The notes: generated by a model from the letters alone, not told the origin. A stretch of DNA of 64,000 nucleotides from Clostridium saccharoperbutylacetonicum N1-4(HMT) (GCF_000340885.1 NC_020291.1:1177001-1241000); one strand, 5' to 3'. Numbered from the stretch's first letter, positions 18,026-26,638 are shown. Program-made: numbers and translations.

Positions 18026-18068
18026 AAAGAGATACTTAGAATTTGTTTTAATCTAAGTATCTCTTTAT
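18026..18068. terminator. Terminator after the cyclodeaminase-family gene
   Basis: AAAGAGATACTTAGA (18026-18040) pairs with TCTAAGTATCTCTTT (18052-18066). T/A-rich ends allow use from both sides, including for the small minus-strand gene at 18071. Confidence 0.85.
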
Positions 18069-18070
18069 TA

Positions 18071-18223
18071 TTATTTTATTGGCTCGCCATCAAAATTCTC
18101 ATATTGTGGTATGTTTTTGGAGTCTCCAACGTTATTTTGAGAAGAGTGAAGTTTTTGTCTTCTTAATCCTTTTTGTTCTGGATTAGATGATCCAGGCTTA
18201 TGTATTCCATCTTTAGTAGACAT
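18071..18223 (-). CDS. Small hydrophilic 50-aa protein
   Basis: A 51-codon frame starts MSTKDGIHKPGSS and ends ENFDGEPIK. AAAGGAGGTG, a near-perfect Shine-Dalgarno sequence, lies 5 bases before the ATG, and the frame ends against a convergent terminator. The product is charged, rich in Gln, Asn, Ser and Lys, has no hydrophobic segment and looks unstructured. I do not recognise the family. The ribosome binding site is the main evidence that it is real. Size and composition would suit a spore-associated or regulatory peptide, but nothing proves that. Confidence 0.65.
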   Translation of the reverse strand: MSTKDGIHKPGSSNPEQKGLRRQKLHSSQNNVGDSKNIPQYENFDGEPIK

Positions 18224-18352
18224 ATAGACACCTCCTTTAATTGTTAGTTTGTGTTTAAAAGAAATTTTGATACGCTTAAATTAAAAGAAGATTGTTATAA
18301 AAATTATCTGTTAAATCAGTAATTATTTTTTGTTTTATCATAATTACATAGT

Positions 18353-18769
18353 TATAGATATCCAAACCAAGAATTAGACTTATGCAACAATTGCCGAAAT
18401 ATGATACATTTATCTTCCACAGGACTAGTGAAATTTTCGCTAGAAGGTTCTAAATGTGGGCTTGTCGTCATTTCAGCGTGTTCCAGATGTAAAATCTCCA
18501 AGGAGAAAGTTCATGTTTCCAAATATAAAAGCTCCAGGGAGAAAGTTCGTGTTTCCAAATATAAAATTTGGACACTTACTTTTTGGACATTCACTTTTGG
18601 ACAAGCTAAAAATGAAACAAGCCCACATTAATACCCTTCAACAGCTCAATTTCACATGCCTGCTCCAGAAAAAATGTACCATATTTCTAGTGTAATTTAG
18701 TAATTTTAATTTCTCAAGAGTGTATACATATTCCATTTATAAGTTTGATTATTCATTTGGATATCTATA
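18353..18769 (+). mobile_element. Foldback (MITE-like) element, copy 1, expanded centre
   Basis: A 417-bp element bounded by perfect 14-bp terminal inverted repeats TATAGATATCCAAA (18353-18366) and TTTGGATATCTATA (18756-18769). Its interior is one long imperfect palindrome: the GAAATATGATACAT arm pairs with ATGTACCATATTTC, GTGAAATT with AATTTCAC, and CTAAATGTGGGCTTG with CAAGCCCACATTAATA. The centre is longer than in copies 3 and 4 and holds a 36-bp tandem duplication (18495-18530, 18531-18566) plus three TTTTGGACA-like repeats. Short frames inside it (for example 18401-18631) are by-products of the repeats. It accounts for most of the gene-free 18224-19028 interval; 18224-18352 shows nothing else. 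Confidence 0.8.
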
Positions 18770-18910
18770 AAGGGAAGGAAATAATTTTAACTAGAAGAAT
18801 TATAAGTTATGTGTTATTATTAAAAAATAATGTATTGTTTTTAGAAAAGTAATTATATAACTAATTTAAAAATAATATGTTTGTTTATAAAAGATTAGAA
18901 AGTCATTACC

Positions 18911-18940
18911 TTGAAGAATATGGTATGAATAGTGTATAAT
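18911..18940 (+). promoter_or_regulatory. Candidate promoter of the 161-aa membrane protein gene
   Basis: TTGAAG (18911-18916), an 18-base spacer and TATAAT (18935-18940), about 90 bases before the start codon. Confidence 0.6.
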
Positions 18941-19028
18941 GTTTTAGTATAAGAATATATTTAACATATAGAGTCTTAACTTTTTGAAATAAAAGTAAAC
19001 GATGTAATAGATATAGGAGGAATTCATA

Positions 19029-19514
19029 ATGGAAAATACGCAATTTCCTATTGTTATAAAAAAGAGAAATGGGTTTATGATTGGAGTTTCAATTTTAGAA
19101 ATTTTTGTTGGATTAGTTACAGGTATGACAACTGATGGAATTAAAAGTCCTATATTGTGGATATTTGTGTTTGTAGGGATAATTACTGCGCTATCTGTTT
19201 TGGTTGAATATAATCAAGATATATACTTAAAAGAAAATAAAGTTGAATTTTATAAAAATAATGATTTGATTAAAGAAATAAAATATAGTAACATAAATAC
19301 TCTTTCAATTAGCAAAGGCAAGGACGCAAAAAGCAAGAAAAAGGATTTTTTTACGATTTCCTATAGTGAGGGAAAAAAGAGTAGCAAAGATGATAATTAT
19401 TTAATTAATCCAATGAATTATGGAGCTGAGGATTTAAAAACTATTAAAAATACGATTTTGAAGAAAAATCCGTCTGTGAAAGTTCAAGAAGAAGTTGATA
19501 ATTTTATAAAATAA
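19029..19514 (+). CDS. Hypothetical membrane protein with PH-like C-terminal domain
   Basis: 161 aa. Two hydrophobic segments (about 14-34 and 42-60) are followed by a soluble domain of alternating strands (QDIYLKENKVEFYKNNDLI, KEIKYSNINTLSI, FFTISYSE) that ends in a helix. The topology and spacing recall bacterial PH-like (bPH) membrane proteins, but no diagnostic motif is present and the family is not certain. TAGGAGGAA precedes the ATG. It stands alone with its own promoter and terminator, and the IS256 element begins shortly after that terminator. Confidence 0.75.
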   Translation: MENTQFPIVIKKRNGFMIGVSILEIFVGLVTGMTTDGIKSPILWIFVFVGIITALSVLVEYNQDIYLKENKVEFYKNNDLIKEIKYSNINTLSISKGKDAKSKKKDFFTISYSEGKKSSKDDNYLINPMNYGAEDLKTIKNTILKKNPSVKVQEEVDNFIK

Positions 19515-19521
19515 AATTCAA

Positions 19522-19565
19522 GAGGAAACCATCTGAGAATAGTTGTAGGTCAGATGGTTTTCTTT
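19522..19565 (+). terminator. Terminator of the 161-aa gene
   Basis: AGGAAACCATCTGA (19522-19535) pairs with TCAGATGGTTTTCT (19550-19563), running into TTTT. The insertion sequence entered just after it. Confidence 0.8.
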
Positions 19566-19570
19566 TAAAC

Positions 19571-21017
19571 GAGTCTGTCAAGATTTTTGTGTAAACTTCA
19601 AAAAATAACATGTTTATTTAATAAGGTTGGAGGTAGAATTATAACTTCCAACCTTTATTTTGTGATTATTGAATATTATTACATTAATTATTTAAAACAT
19701 AGGTGATTTAATTGTTCTAAATTTTAAAACAAGACTTCGTCGAGACGACCTTCGAAGAAGATTGATAGTTGAGCTAAAATTTGAGCCCAGCTCTTAATTC
19801 CTTGTGTCCATTTTTTTGTGATATCAACAGTTGCAAGATAAAGTATTTTTAACAATGCTTCATCATTAGGGAAAATAGACTTACTCTTAGTAACTTTTCT
19901 AAGTTGGCGATTATAGCTTTCCATTGCATTTGTTGTATATATTATTTTTCTTATTTCAGGAGGATATTTAAAAAAAGTTGCAAGTTCATCCCAATTATTT
20001 CGCCAACTTTTTATTGCAATTAGATATTTATCTCCCCACTTTTCTTCTAATTTATCCAATTCGGCTAACGCTACGTCTTCTGAAGGTGCTTTATATACAA
20101 GTTTTAAATCGGCATTAAAAGCCTTCAAATCTTTATACGATAAGTACTTACTTGAGTTTCGTATTTGATGAATAATGCATCTTTGTATTTCAGTATTAGG
20201 GAACACTGCATGGATAGCTTCTTTGAAACCATTAAGACCATCAACGCAAGCTATTAAAATATCATTTACACCACGATTTTTCAGTTCATTTAAGACTAAT
20301 AACCAGTATTTTGATGATTCAGCTGATCCAATCCAAATGCCCAGCACATCTTTTTTACCTTCAAGATTAACTCCGATAACAGCGTAAGCTGCCTTTGATA
20401 CAATTGTATTATCTTTTCTTACTTTAAAGTGAATCGCATCCATAAAGATTATTGGATAAATTGATTCCAACGGTCTACTTTGCCATTCTTTAAGCATTGG
20501 GATAACCTTATCTGTTATATTTGAAATAAGAGTTGGTGAAGCATCCATTCCATAAATATCATTAATTTGAGTTGCTATATCTCTTGTAGTCATGCCTTTT
20601 GCATACATTCCAATAACAGCACTCTCTAAGTGTGATACATCTGTTTGATGCTTCTTTACTATAGCTGGCTCAAATGAGCCTTCCCGGTCTCTTGGAACAT
20701 CTAAATCAAACAATCCCAGATTGGATTTCATAGTTTTTGAACTCTTACCATTTCGGCTATTTGATGTATTCTTATTTCCATAATCATGTTTAGCATATCC
20801 TAAGTGTTGTTCCATTTCCGCTTCTAGCGCCTGCTGAAGCAAACCTCCAAATAAATCTTTAAGTGTATTTTGTATATCTTCAGCAGTTTTGATGTCAGAG
20901 TTATTTAAAATTAATTTTACTAATTCATCTCTAGATAAAGACATAGTCTGTGCTCCCTTCATTTGATAATTTATTATATCATCTTCATGAAGTTTACACA
21001 GACTATTTTACACTCTC
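19571..21017 (-). mobile_element. IS256-family insertion sequence, complete
   Basis: A 1447-bp element. The terminal inverted repeats of about 30 bp (19571-19600 and 20988-21017) share GAG at the tip and a 13-bp identical inner block TGTGTAAACTTCA. It is flanked by a perfect 8-bp target duplication TTTTAAAC (19563-19570 and 21018-21025), as expected for IS256-type transposition. The single transposase gene is intact. It lies between a terminator and the 3' end of the deacetylase gene, so it disrupts no coding region. Confidence 0.93.
19724..20944 (-). CDS. IS256-family transposase
   Basis: A 406-aa mutator-type DDE transposase. The catalytic triad is seen as Asp169 (FMDAIHFK), Asp235 (ACVDGLNGF) and Glu342 (TTNAMESYNRQLRK), with the family CIIHQIRNS motif between the last two. 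The ATG at 20944 is chosen because AAGGGAG lies 8 bases before it; the upstream ATG at 20962 has no such site. The frame is unbroken and full length, so the enzyme is probably active. It belongs to the element at 19571-21017. Confidence 0.95.
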   Translation of the reverse strand: MSLSRDELVKLILNNSDIKTAEDIQNTLKDLFGGLLQQALEAEMEQHLGYAKHDYGNKNTSNSRNGKSSKTMKSNLGLFDLDVPRDREGSFEPAIVKKHQTDVSHLESAVIGMYAKGMTTRDIATQINDIYGMDASPTLISNITDKVIPMLKEWQSRPLESIYPIIFMDAIHFKVRKDNTIVSKAAYAVIGVNLEGKKDVLGIWIGSAESSKYWLLVLNELKNRGVNDILIACVDGLNGFKEAIHAVFPNTEIQRCIIHQIRNSSKYLSYKDLKAFNADLKLVYKAPSEDVALAELDKLEEKWGDKYLIAIKSWRNNWDELATFFKYPPEIRKIIYTTNAMESYNRQLRKVTKSKSIFPNDEALLKILYLATVDITKKWTQGIKSWAQILAQLSIFFEGRLDEVLF

Positions 21018-21027
21018 TTTTAAACTT

Positions 21028-21915
21028 TTATTCAGGTAATTCAGCCAATGACTTAAACTCATAGCCGTCTTCTTGAAGTGTTTTAAGAATTGTTGGAAGC
21101 ACCCTTGTATTAGTGTCAGAAACAGCATGCAAAAGCATTATTGACCCTGGATGACAGCCTTTACGTATTTTTTCAATAGCATATGAATCTGAAGGTTGAT
21201 TATGTACTAACCAATCCTTGTAAGCAAAACTCCAAAATATAGTTTTATAGCCTAAACCTTTAGTCATTTCTAACGACTTTTTAGAGTATTTTCCCATTGG
21301 GGGTCTAAAAAATTTAGGAATATCCTGTCCAGTAAGTTCTTTAAAAGCATTCTCTACTCCTGTAAATTCCCCATTAAACTTTTCCTTATCATGTATTTGA
21401 GCAATTGAAGGATGATGAACAGTATGATTTCCAACTATATGTCCTTCAGTAACCATTCTTTTTACTAATTCTGGTTGAGTATCTATGTAAGGTTTTACAA
21501 CAAAAAATGCAGCTGGAACCTTATATTCTTTTAATATATCGAGAATTTTACCTGTATTTCCATTTTCATAGCCTTCATCAAAAGTGAGGTATAAAACTTT
21601 TTTTGAAGTATCACCTAAATAATAAGAAGAAGTTTCTTTTAAAAAGCCAGCTGATTCTTTTGGGCATTCAGCAATTTGATCTTTACCTTTGCCTACATAA
21701 TACCAATTTAATTCATCTTCATCGCTAAATGCTGAAAATATATCTAGAACATTATCAATGTCTGAAATATCTCCAAATACACCATCTTCCTGGAAACATT
21801 CATTAGCATAAATATCTTCTTCGTTATCTATAGCTTTCACAGTTTTATAAGGAGAGATTCCTATAAAATTTAGAGTCAAAGTAAATGCAATTATAGATTT
21901 TATAGATTTATTCAT
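21028..21915 (-). CDS. pdaA: Polysaccharide deacetylase, PdaA-like
   Basis: PdaA removes the N-acetyl group of muramic acid so that muramic delta-lactam can form in the spore cortex. The ATG at 21915 (295 aa, GGTGGTG upstream) gives a signal peptide MNKSIKSIIAFTLTLNFIGIS; the TTG at 21936 has no better site. The NodB domain (about 95-290) shows TFDEGYENG (catalytic Asp and metal Asp/Glu), the metal pair HTVHHPS, RPPMGKYS and the PdaA-like FWSFAYKDW. Secreted or lumenal action is inferred from the signal. Other NodB deacetylases are possible; TFD-x-GYENG favours the PdaA subgroup. Confidence 0.85.
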   Translation of the reverse strand: MNKSIKSIIAFTLTLNFIGISPYKTVKAIDNEEDIYANECFQEDGVFGDISDIDNVLDIFSAFSDEDELNWYYVGKGKDQIAECPKESAGFLKETSSYYLGDTSKKVLYLTFDEGYENGNTGKILDILKEYKVPAAFFVVKPYIDTQPELVKRMVTEGHIVGNHTVHHPSIAQIHDKEKFNGEFTGVENAFKELTGQDIPKFFRPPMGKYSKKSLEMTKGLGYKTIFWSFAYKDWLVHNQPSDSYAIEKIRKGCHPGSIMLLHAVSDTNTRVLPTILKTLQEDGYEFKSLAELPE

Positions 21916-22103
21916 TTTAGACTTCACCACCTTCAATATTAAAATAATCTACGAGCATATTGATAATTGCAACACATAAAATTATGTTATTATATATTAC
22001 AGTGAAATTAGAATTTTGATATTTAAACATTAATATTATTTGAAATTTATAAAGTAATACACATGGTAATTTATATCTATAATTCAAGGATCTGCAGGTA
22101 AAG

Positions 22104-22225
22104 TATTTCACATGCCTGCTTCCAGAAAAATGTATCTGATTTCTAGTATAGTGTTACGATTATAATCTCTCAATAATACATATATATTACATTTATAAGT
22201 TGAATTATTAATTTGGATATCTATA
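22104..22225 (+). mobile_element. Foldback element, copy 2, right half only
   Basis: From TTTCACATGCCTGCTTCCAG to the right terminus TTTGGATATCTATA (22212-22225) it matches the 3' arm of the elements at 18353 and 36190. The left arm and centre are missing. It makes up the middle of the gene-free 21916-22335 interval and ends 35 bases before the ychF -35 box; 21916-22103 shows nothing else definite. Confidence 0.75.
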
Positions 22226-22259
22226 AAGTTATTAGAAAATATAAAATCCTAAACTTAAG

Positions 22260-22288
22260 TTGAAATAAAAAATGTTCTAGAGTATAAT
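22260..22288 (+). promoter_or_regulatory. ychF promoter
   Basis: TTGAAA (22260-22265), 17-base spacer, TATAAT (22283-22288), about 50 bases before the start codon. Confidence 0.75.
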
Positions 22289-22335
22289 TTTTAAAGGTAT
22301 ATAAATAGTTAGAAGTTAGAAAGGAATGTACATAG

Positions 22336-23433
22336 ATGAAATTAGGTATGGTAGGTTTACCAAATGTAGGTAAAAGTACGTTGTTTAATGCAATAACAAA
22401 AGCTGGGGCTGAATCAGCAAATTATCCATTTTGTACAATAGAACCAAATGTTGGTGTTGTTAGTGTTCCAGATAAAAGATTAGATGTTTTAGAAAAAATG
22501 TATAATACTAAAAAGAAAGTATATACAGCAATAGAGTTTTATGATATAGCAGGATTAGTAAAAGGTGCTTCAAAGGGTGAAGGGTTAGGAAATAAGTTCT
22601 TATCGCATATAAGAGAAGTAGCAGCAATAGTTCATGTTGTAAGATGTTTTGATGATGGGAATGTTGTCCATGTTGAAGGATCAGTTGATCCTATTAGAGA
22701 TATTGAAACTATAAATTTAGAATTAATATTTTCAGATTTAGAAGTTTTAGAAAGAAGAATGGAAAAATCGATTAAGCTTGCAAGATCAGGAGATAAGACT
22801 GCTAAATTTGAATATGGTGTTATGGAGAGAATAAAAGAACATTTAGAAGCAAGTAAGCCAGTTAGAACTTTAGAAGTTTCTGATGAAGAAGAAGACTTCA
22901 TAAAGGGATTATTTTTAATAACTTCGAAGCCAGTTTTATATGCTTGCAATATTTCAGAAGATGATGTTATGGAAGGTAACTTTGATAATGATTATGTTAA
23001 AAAAGTTAAAGAATATGCAGCTAGTGAAAATTCTGAAGTTATGGTTGTTAGTGCTAAGATTGAAGAAGAATTATCAGGTCTTGAGGATGAAGAAAAGGCA
23101 GAGATGTTAGGAGAATATGGATTAGATGAATCAGGCTTAGATAAATTAATTGAAGCAAGTTACAAATTACTTGGGCTTATGAGTTTCTTAACAGCAGGTG
23201 TTCAAGAGGTTAGAGCTTGGACAATTAAAAGAGGAACTAAAGCACCAGCAGCAGCTGGTAAGATTCATTCTGATATTGAAAGAGGTTTTATCAGAGCTGA
23301 AGTTGTTGGATACGAAGATTTAGTTGAATGTGGTTCTGAAGCTGCTGCAAAGGAAAAAGGTAAGTTTAGACTTGAAGGAAAAGACTACATAATGAAAGAT
23401 GGAGATGTAGTTAATTTTAGATTTAACGTATAA
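22336..23433 (+). CDS. ychF: Obg-family ATPase/GTPase YchF
   Basis: A 365-aa translation-associated P-loop NTPase that binds ribosomes and prefers ATP. G1 is GLPNVGKST at residues 7-15 and G3 is DIAGLVKGAS. The canonical NKxD is replaced by CNISEDD, the YchF hallmark that relaxes GTP specificity. A helical insert follows, and a C-terminal TGS domain (about 280-365, AWTIKRGTKAPAAAG and IHSDIERGFIRAEV) closes the protein at the usual length. AGGAATG precedes the ATG. It is monocistronic, with its own promoter and terminator. Confidence 0.96.
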   Translation: MKLGMVGLPNVGKSTLFNAITKAGAESANYPFCTIEPNVGVVSVPDKRLDVLEKMYNTKKKVYTAIEFYDIAGLVKGASKGEGLGNKFLSHIREVAAIVHVVRCFDDGNVVHVEGSVDPIRDIETINLELIFSDLEVLERRMEKSIKLARSGDKTAKFEYGVMERIKEHLEASKPVRTLEVSDEEEDFIKGLFLITSKPVLYACNISEDDVMEGNFDNDYVKKVKEYAASENSEVMVVSAKIEEELSGLEDEEKAEMLGEYGLDESGLDKLIEASYKLLGLMSFLTAGVQEVRAWTIKRGTKAPAAAGKIHSDIERGFIRAEVVGYEDLVECGSEAAAKEKGKFRLEGKDYIMKDGDVVNFRFNV

Positions 23434-23440
23434 ATAATGA

Positions 23441-23485
23441 AAAATCTTCAATAAATACTTTCGTATTTATTGAAGATTTTTTATT
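23441..23485 (+). terminator. ychF terminator
   Basis: AAAATCTTCAATAAATAC (23441-23458) pairs perfectly with GTATTTATTGAAGATTTT (23463-23480), followed by TTATT. Confidence 0.9.
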
Positions 23486-23657
23486 ATTAGGTGAAACTAT
23501 TTCTATTTAACTATTAATAGAATTAATTCTAGGAAAATGTAATTATAATTATGATTAAAAAGTGAATTTTATGTAACTAGGTAGATTTTTATAGTAGAGT
23601 TTGTTAAAATGAAATTTAGTATGAGTCTGAATAAAATAAGCAAGGTGTGATTCAAAA

Positions 23658-25592
23658 GTGAAAAAGCTGGATGTAGAGTTAATAAAAAATATAATGAAGA
23701 ACATACGAAAGAATAAACATATAGATAATGCAAAAAAATTTATTAGAGAAAATGAACATATCAACAAAATTAAAATGAAGATACGAGAAAATAAGCACAT
23801 AAATAGTATAAAAAATAGAATAAAATCTAATAAGTACATAAATTCAATAAAAGAATATATAGACAAAAATGAGCAGCTAAGAAAAATAGTAAAAAATAAA
23901 TATTTTACACCTACTATTTCAATTGTCATTTGCTTTAGCATAATTGCAGGACTAGTTTCAATAACTAAATCATTTAAAACAGCTAAGACTGTTGAGACTA
24001 TGTCAATAGGAGCAAATGCGGCGGAAATAGACTTTTATGATGGTAAATTTGATGAAGCAATTGATGAATATACAAAAATGCAGGAAAAGGATCAATGGCC
24101 AATATGGACTGTAAAAATTGCTGAAATTTATTCTATTAAAGGTGAGTTTGTAAAATCTAATGAAGCTCTTAGAAAGGCTTATCAAGCTAGAAATAAGATA
24201 ATAGATACTAAGGTAAAGATAGAAAACTTTGAAGAGAAGGATACAGAGTTAGTAAATTCCATAACATTTACATCTCTTATGAATGGTGAATACAAAAGCG
24301 CATTAGAATATGGTGAATTGTTCTCATTAGATTACCCTAATGATAAAGCACTTTTAAAAACTATGTTTACTACTTATGTAGCTAATGGAGATAAAGAGAA
24401 AGCTAAGACTATAATTGGCAAATATAAGAGTGATGAGGCAACAGCAAGTGATTTGGCTGATTTGGCTAGGATGAATATATTAATTGACAATATGGATGAA
24501 GGTCTTTCTTTGTTAAAAGATGCATGGAATAAAGATAAAAATGAAATGAAAGTATTTGATGTTATAGAACAAATTACTGATTATAATAAAACTGATGCTT
24601 TGGATAGAATATCAAAATTACAAAAGAAAGAACCTAGTGAACTTGCATATAAAGTATGGACAGCTAAAATTTATTCAACTAGTAAAGATTCAGTTGAAAA
24701 TGCAAAGAAATTAATTACTGAATTAGAAGATAAAGATGTCGGAAAGGTAAGTTTGAATTTTATAAAGGCAAATGTCTATGATACTTTAGGTGATACAGAA
24801 AAGCTAAATGAAGTTTTAGAGGAAATTATTAAAAATGATGAAAAATCTTTAAGTGGATTACATGCAGCTGCTTGGCTAGCATACAATAAAGGAAATTATG
24901 ATGATGCATTTACAGATTGTGAAAAGAGCATAAAAATAAATAGAGATTATTCGGATAGTTATACATTTTTAATACCTGAAATTGCAGCTAAACAAGATAA
25001 GTGTGAAGAAGCAGAAGCATATTTTAGAACTGCTTTATATAAAGATCCATTTAATTATGAAGTATTGCTTAGAACTGCAGAGTATTATGGAAATACATTA
25101 AAAAATAGCAATAAATCACTTAAATATTATGATACTGCTTCTAAACTAAGTCCAAATGATGCAGAGATATATTATAATATGTCGTTAGTAAAGATAAGTA
25201 ATCAAAGGGAAGATGAAGCAATTGAATTATTAAAGAAAAGTATATCAATAAATAGCAAGATTCCTAAGTATCATAGAGCTCTAGGAACTGTATATATTAA
25301 TAAAGAAAAGAATGAATATGGAATTAAAGAAATAAGAAATGCATATAATCTTGATAAAAATGACATTAAGACACTAAATAATGCAGGAATTTATTATTGC
25401 TCGGTCGAAGGTGATATAAGCAGGGGAGTAACAAACTTAAAAGCTGCATATGATGGAATAAATGCTAATACAAGCACTGAGGATAAAACAACTATTACTG
25501 AAAATTATAATAGGGTTAAGAATTTATCTGATGCGTATAATAAAAGAAATGGAGCAGCTTTAAAAATACCGGATCTTAAATTATTTTATTAA
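23658..25592 (+). CDS. Membrane-anchored TPR protein with a lysine-rich repeated N-terminus
   Basis: 644 aa starting at GTG with AAGG-type spacing. The first 75 residues are very basic and contain four or five degenerate repeats of about 15 residues built on (I)REN(K/E)HIN(S/K)IK. One membrane helix follows (about 86-107), then a large domain with at least eight TPR-like units, including FDGKFDEAIDEYTKMQEKD-type and YYNMSLVKISNQREDEAI-type helices. The orientation with the basic end inside predicts an external TPR domain, which would suit a cell-surface scaffold. It precedes manA by 68 bases; a link with surface sugar metabolism is inference. Confidence 0.85.
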   Translation: MKKLDVELIKNIMKNIRKNKHIDNAKKFIRENEHINKIKMKIRENKHINSIKNRIKSNKYINSIKEYIDKNEQLRKIVKNKYFTPTISIVICFSIIAGLVSITKSFKTAKTVETMSIGANAAEIDFYDGKFDEAIDEYTKMQEKDQWPIWTVKIAEIYSIKGEFVKSNEALRKAYQARNKIIDTKVKIENFEEKDTELVNSITFTSLMNGEYKSALEYGELFSLDYPNDKALLKTMFTTYVANGDKEKAKTIIGKYKSDEATASDLADLARMNILIDNMDEGLSLLKDAWNKDKNEMKVFDVIEQITDYNKTDALDRISKLQKKEPSELAYKVWTAKIYSTSKDSVENAKKLITELEDKDVGKVSLNFIKANVYDTLGDTEKLNEVLEEIIKNDEKSLSGLHAAAWLAYNKGNYDDAFTDCEKSIKINRDYSDSYTFLIPEIAAKQDKCEEAEAYFRTALYKDPFNYEVLLRTAEYYGNTLKNSNKSLKYYDTASKLSPNDAEIYYNMSLVKISNQREDEAIELLKKSISINSKIPKYHRALGTVYINKEKNEYGIKEIRNAYNLDKNDIKTLNNAGIYYCSVEGDISRGVTNLKAAYDGINANTSTEDKTTITENYNRVKNLSDAYNKRNGAALKIPDLKLFY

Positions 25593-25660
25593 TAAGTTAG
25601 CAAAATAATAAACTAAAATCATAATGTAATATTATAATTTTGGTAACAGGAGGAAGGATT

Positions 25661-26638
25661 ATGTATCCAATTAAATTTGAAAACTTGTATTATGAAAGAA
25701 TATGGGGAGGAAAGCATTTAGAAAAGTTCAGAAATAATATTCCTCAAGGTGTAATTGGAGAAAGTTGGGATATTGCTTGTCATAAAAATGGTACAGGTAT
25801 AGTAGCAAACGGCGAATTAAGAGGAAAAACTTTTGAGGAAATAATAAAAATTTATGGTGAAAAACTTTTAGGTAAGAAAATTGATATAAAAAAATTTCCA
25901 CTTTTGATTAAACTGATTACCGCAGAGGATAAACTTTCAGTTCAGGTTCATCCAAATGATGAATATGCAAATAAAGTGGAAAAAGATTCTGGGAAAACAG
26001 AGGCATGGTATGTAGTAGATGCAGAAGAAAATGCTTCATTAATAATAGGCACAAAAGACTGTGACAAAGAAACATTTAAAAAAGCTATAGAAGAAGGAAA
26101 TTTAGATAAATATTTAAATAAAATTCCTGTAAAGAAAGGCGATTTCTTTTATGTTCAAAGTGGATTGGTTCATGCAATATGTGAAGGTGTATTAATTGCA
26201 GAAATTCAGCAAAGCAGTGATACTACATATAGAGTTTATGATTACAATAGAGGCAGGGAAATTCATGTTGAAAAAGCATTGGAAGTTATTGATTTTTCTC
26301 TTAAGGGAGAAAATTCAACAGGAATTTTTGTGCAAAAAGATGGATATGACAAGACATATCTTTGTTTAGGTGAATATTTTACAATACAAAAATATAAAAT
26401 TAATTTATTTGCAAAAGAAGCAAGTGATAAAGATAGATTTTTCTTATTTACATGTGTTGAAGGGAATGGTCTAATAAAATATGATGGCGGAGAAGAAAAA
26501 ATCTATATGGGAGATAGTATTCTTATTCCAGCGACTCTTGGAGAATATGAGCTAAAAGGAAACTTTACTTTGTTAAAAAGCTATGTTCCAAGTTTAAAAA
26601 ATGAGGAAAAGGAAATAATAGGTATAATAAAAAAATAA
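25661..26638 (+). CDS. manA: Mannose-6-phosphate isomerase, class I
   Basis: A 325-aa cupin metalloenzyme that interconverts mannose 6-phosphate and fructose 6-phosphate. The start is the ATG at 25661, because AGGAGGAAGG lies directly upstream; the longer frame from TTG at 25640 runs through the ribosome binding site. Zinc-binding and active-site segments are visible: QVHPND, GKTEAWYV, VQSGLVHAI and AEIQQSSDTTYRVYDY with the catalytic Arg. A short C-terminal cupin half gives the Bacillus-type length. It may feed mannose-derived sugar nucleotides for the polysaccharide genes. A hairpin at 26648-26679 follows. Confidence 0.95.
   Translation: MYPIKFENLYYERIWGGKHLEKFRNNIPQGVIGESWDIACHKNGTGIVANGELRGKTFEEIIKIYGEKLLGKKIDIKKFPLLIKLITAEDKLSVQVHPNDEYANKVEKDSGKTEAWYVVDAEENASLIIGTKDCDKETFKKAIEEGNLDKYLNKIPVKKGDFFYVQSGLVHAICEGVLIAEIQQSSDTTYRVYDYNRGREIHVEKALEVIDFSLKGENSTGIFVQKDGYDKTYLCLGEYFTIQKYKINLFAKEASDKDRFFLFTCVEGNGLIKYDGGEEKIYMGDSILIPATLGEYELKGNFTLLKSYVPSLKNEEKEIIGIIKK

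Noticed and set aside
18401..18695. Two overlapping plus-strand ORFs of 76 and 79 aa
   Set aside because: They lie wholly in the palindromic centre of the foldback element, arise from its tandem repeats and have no ribosome binding site.
21917..22111. Minus-strand 64-aa ORF upstream of pdaA
   Set aside because: It overlaps the pdaA leader and the half foldback element, has no ribosome binding site and no recognisable sequence.
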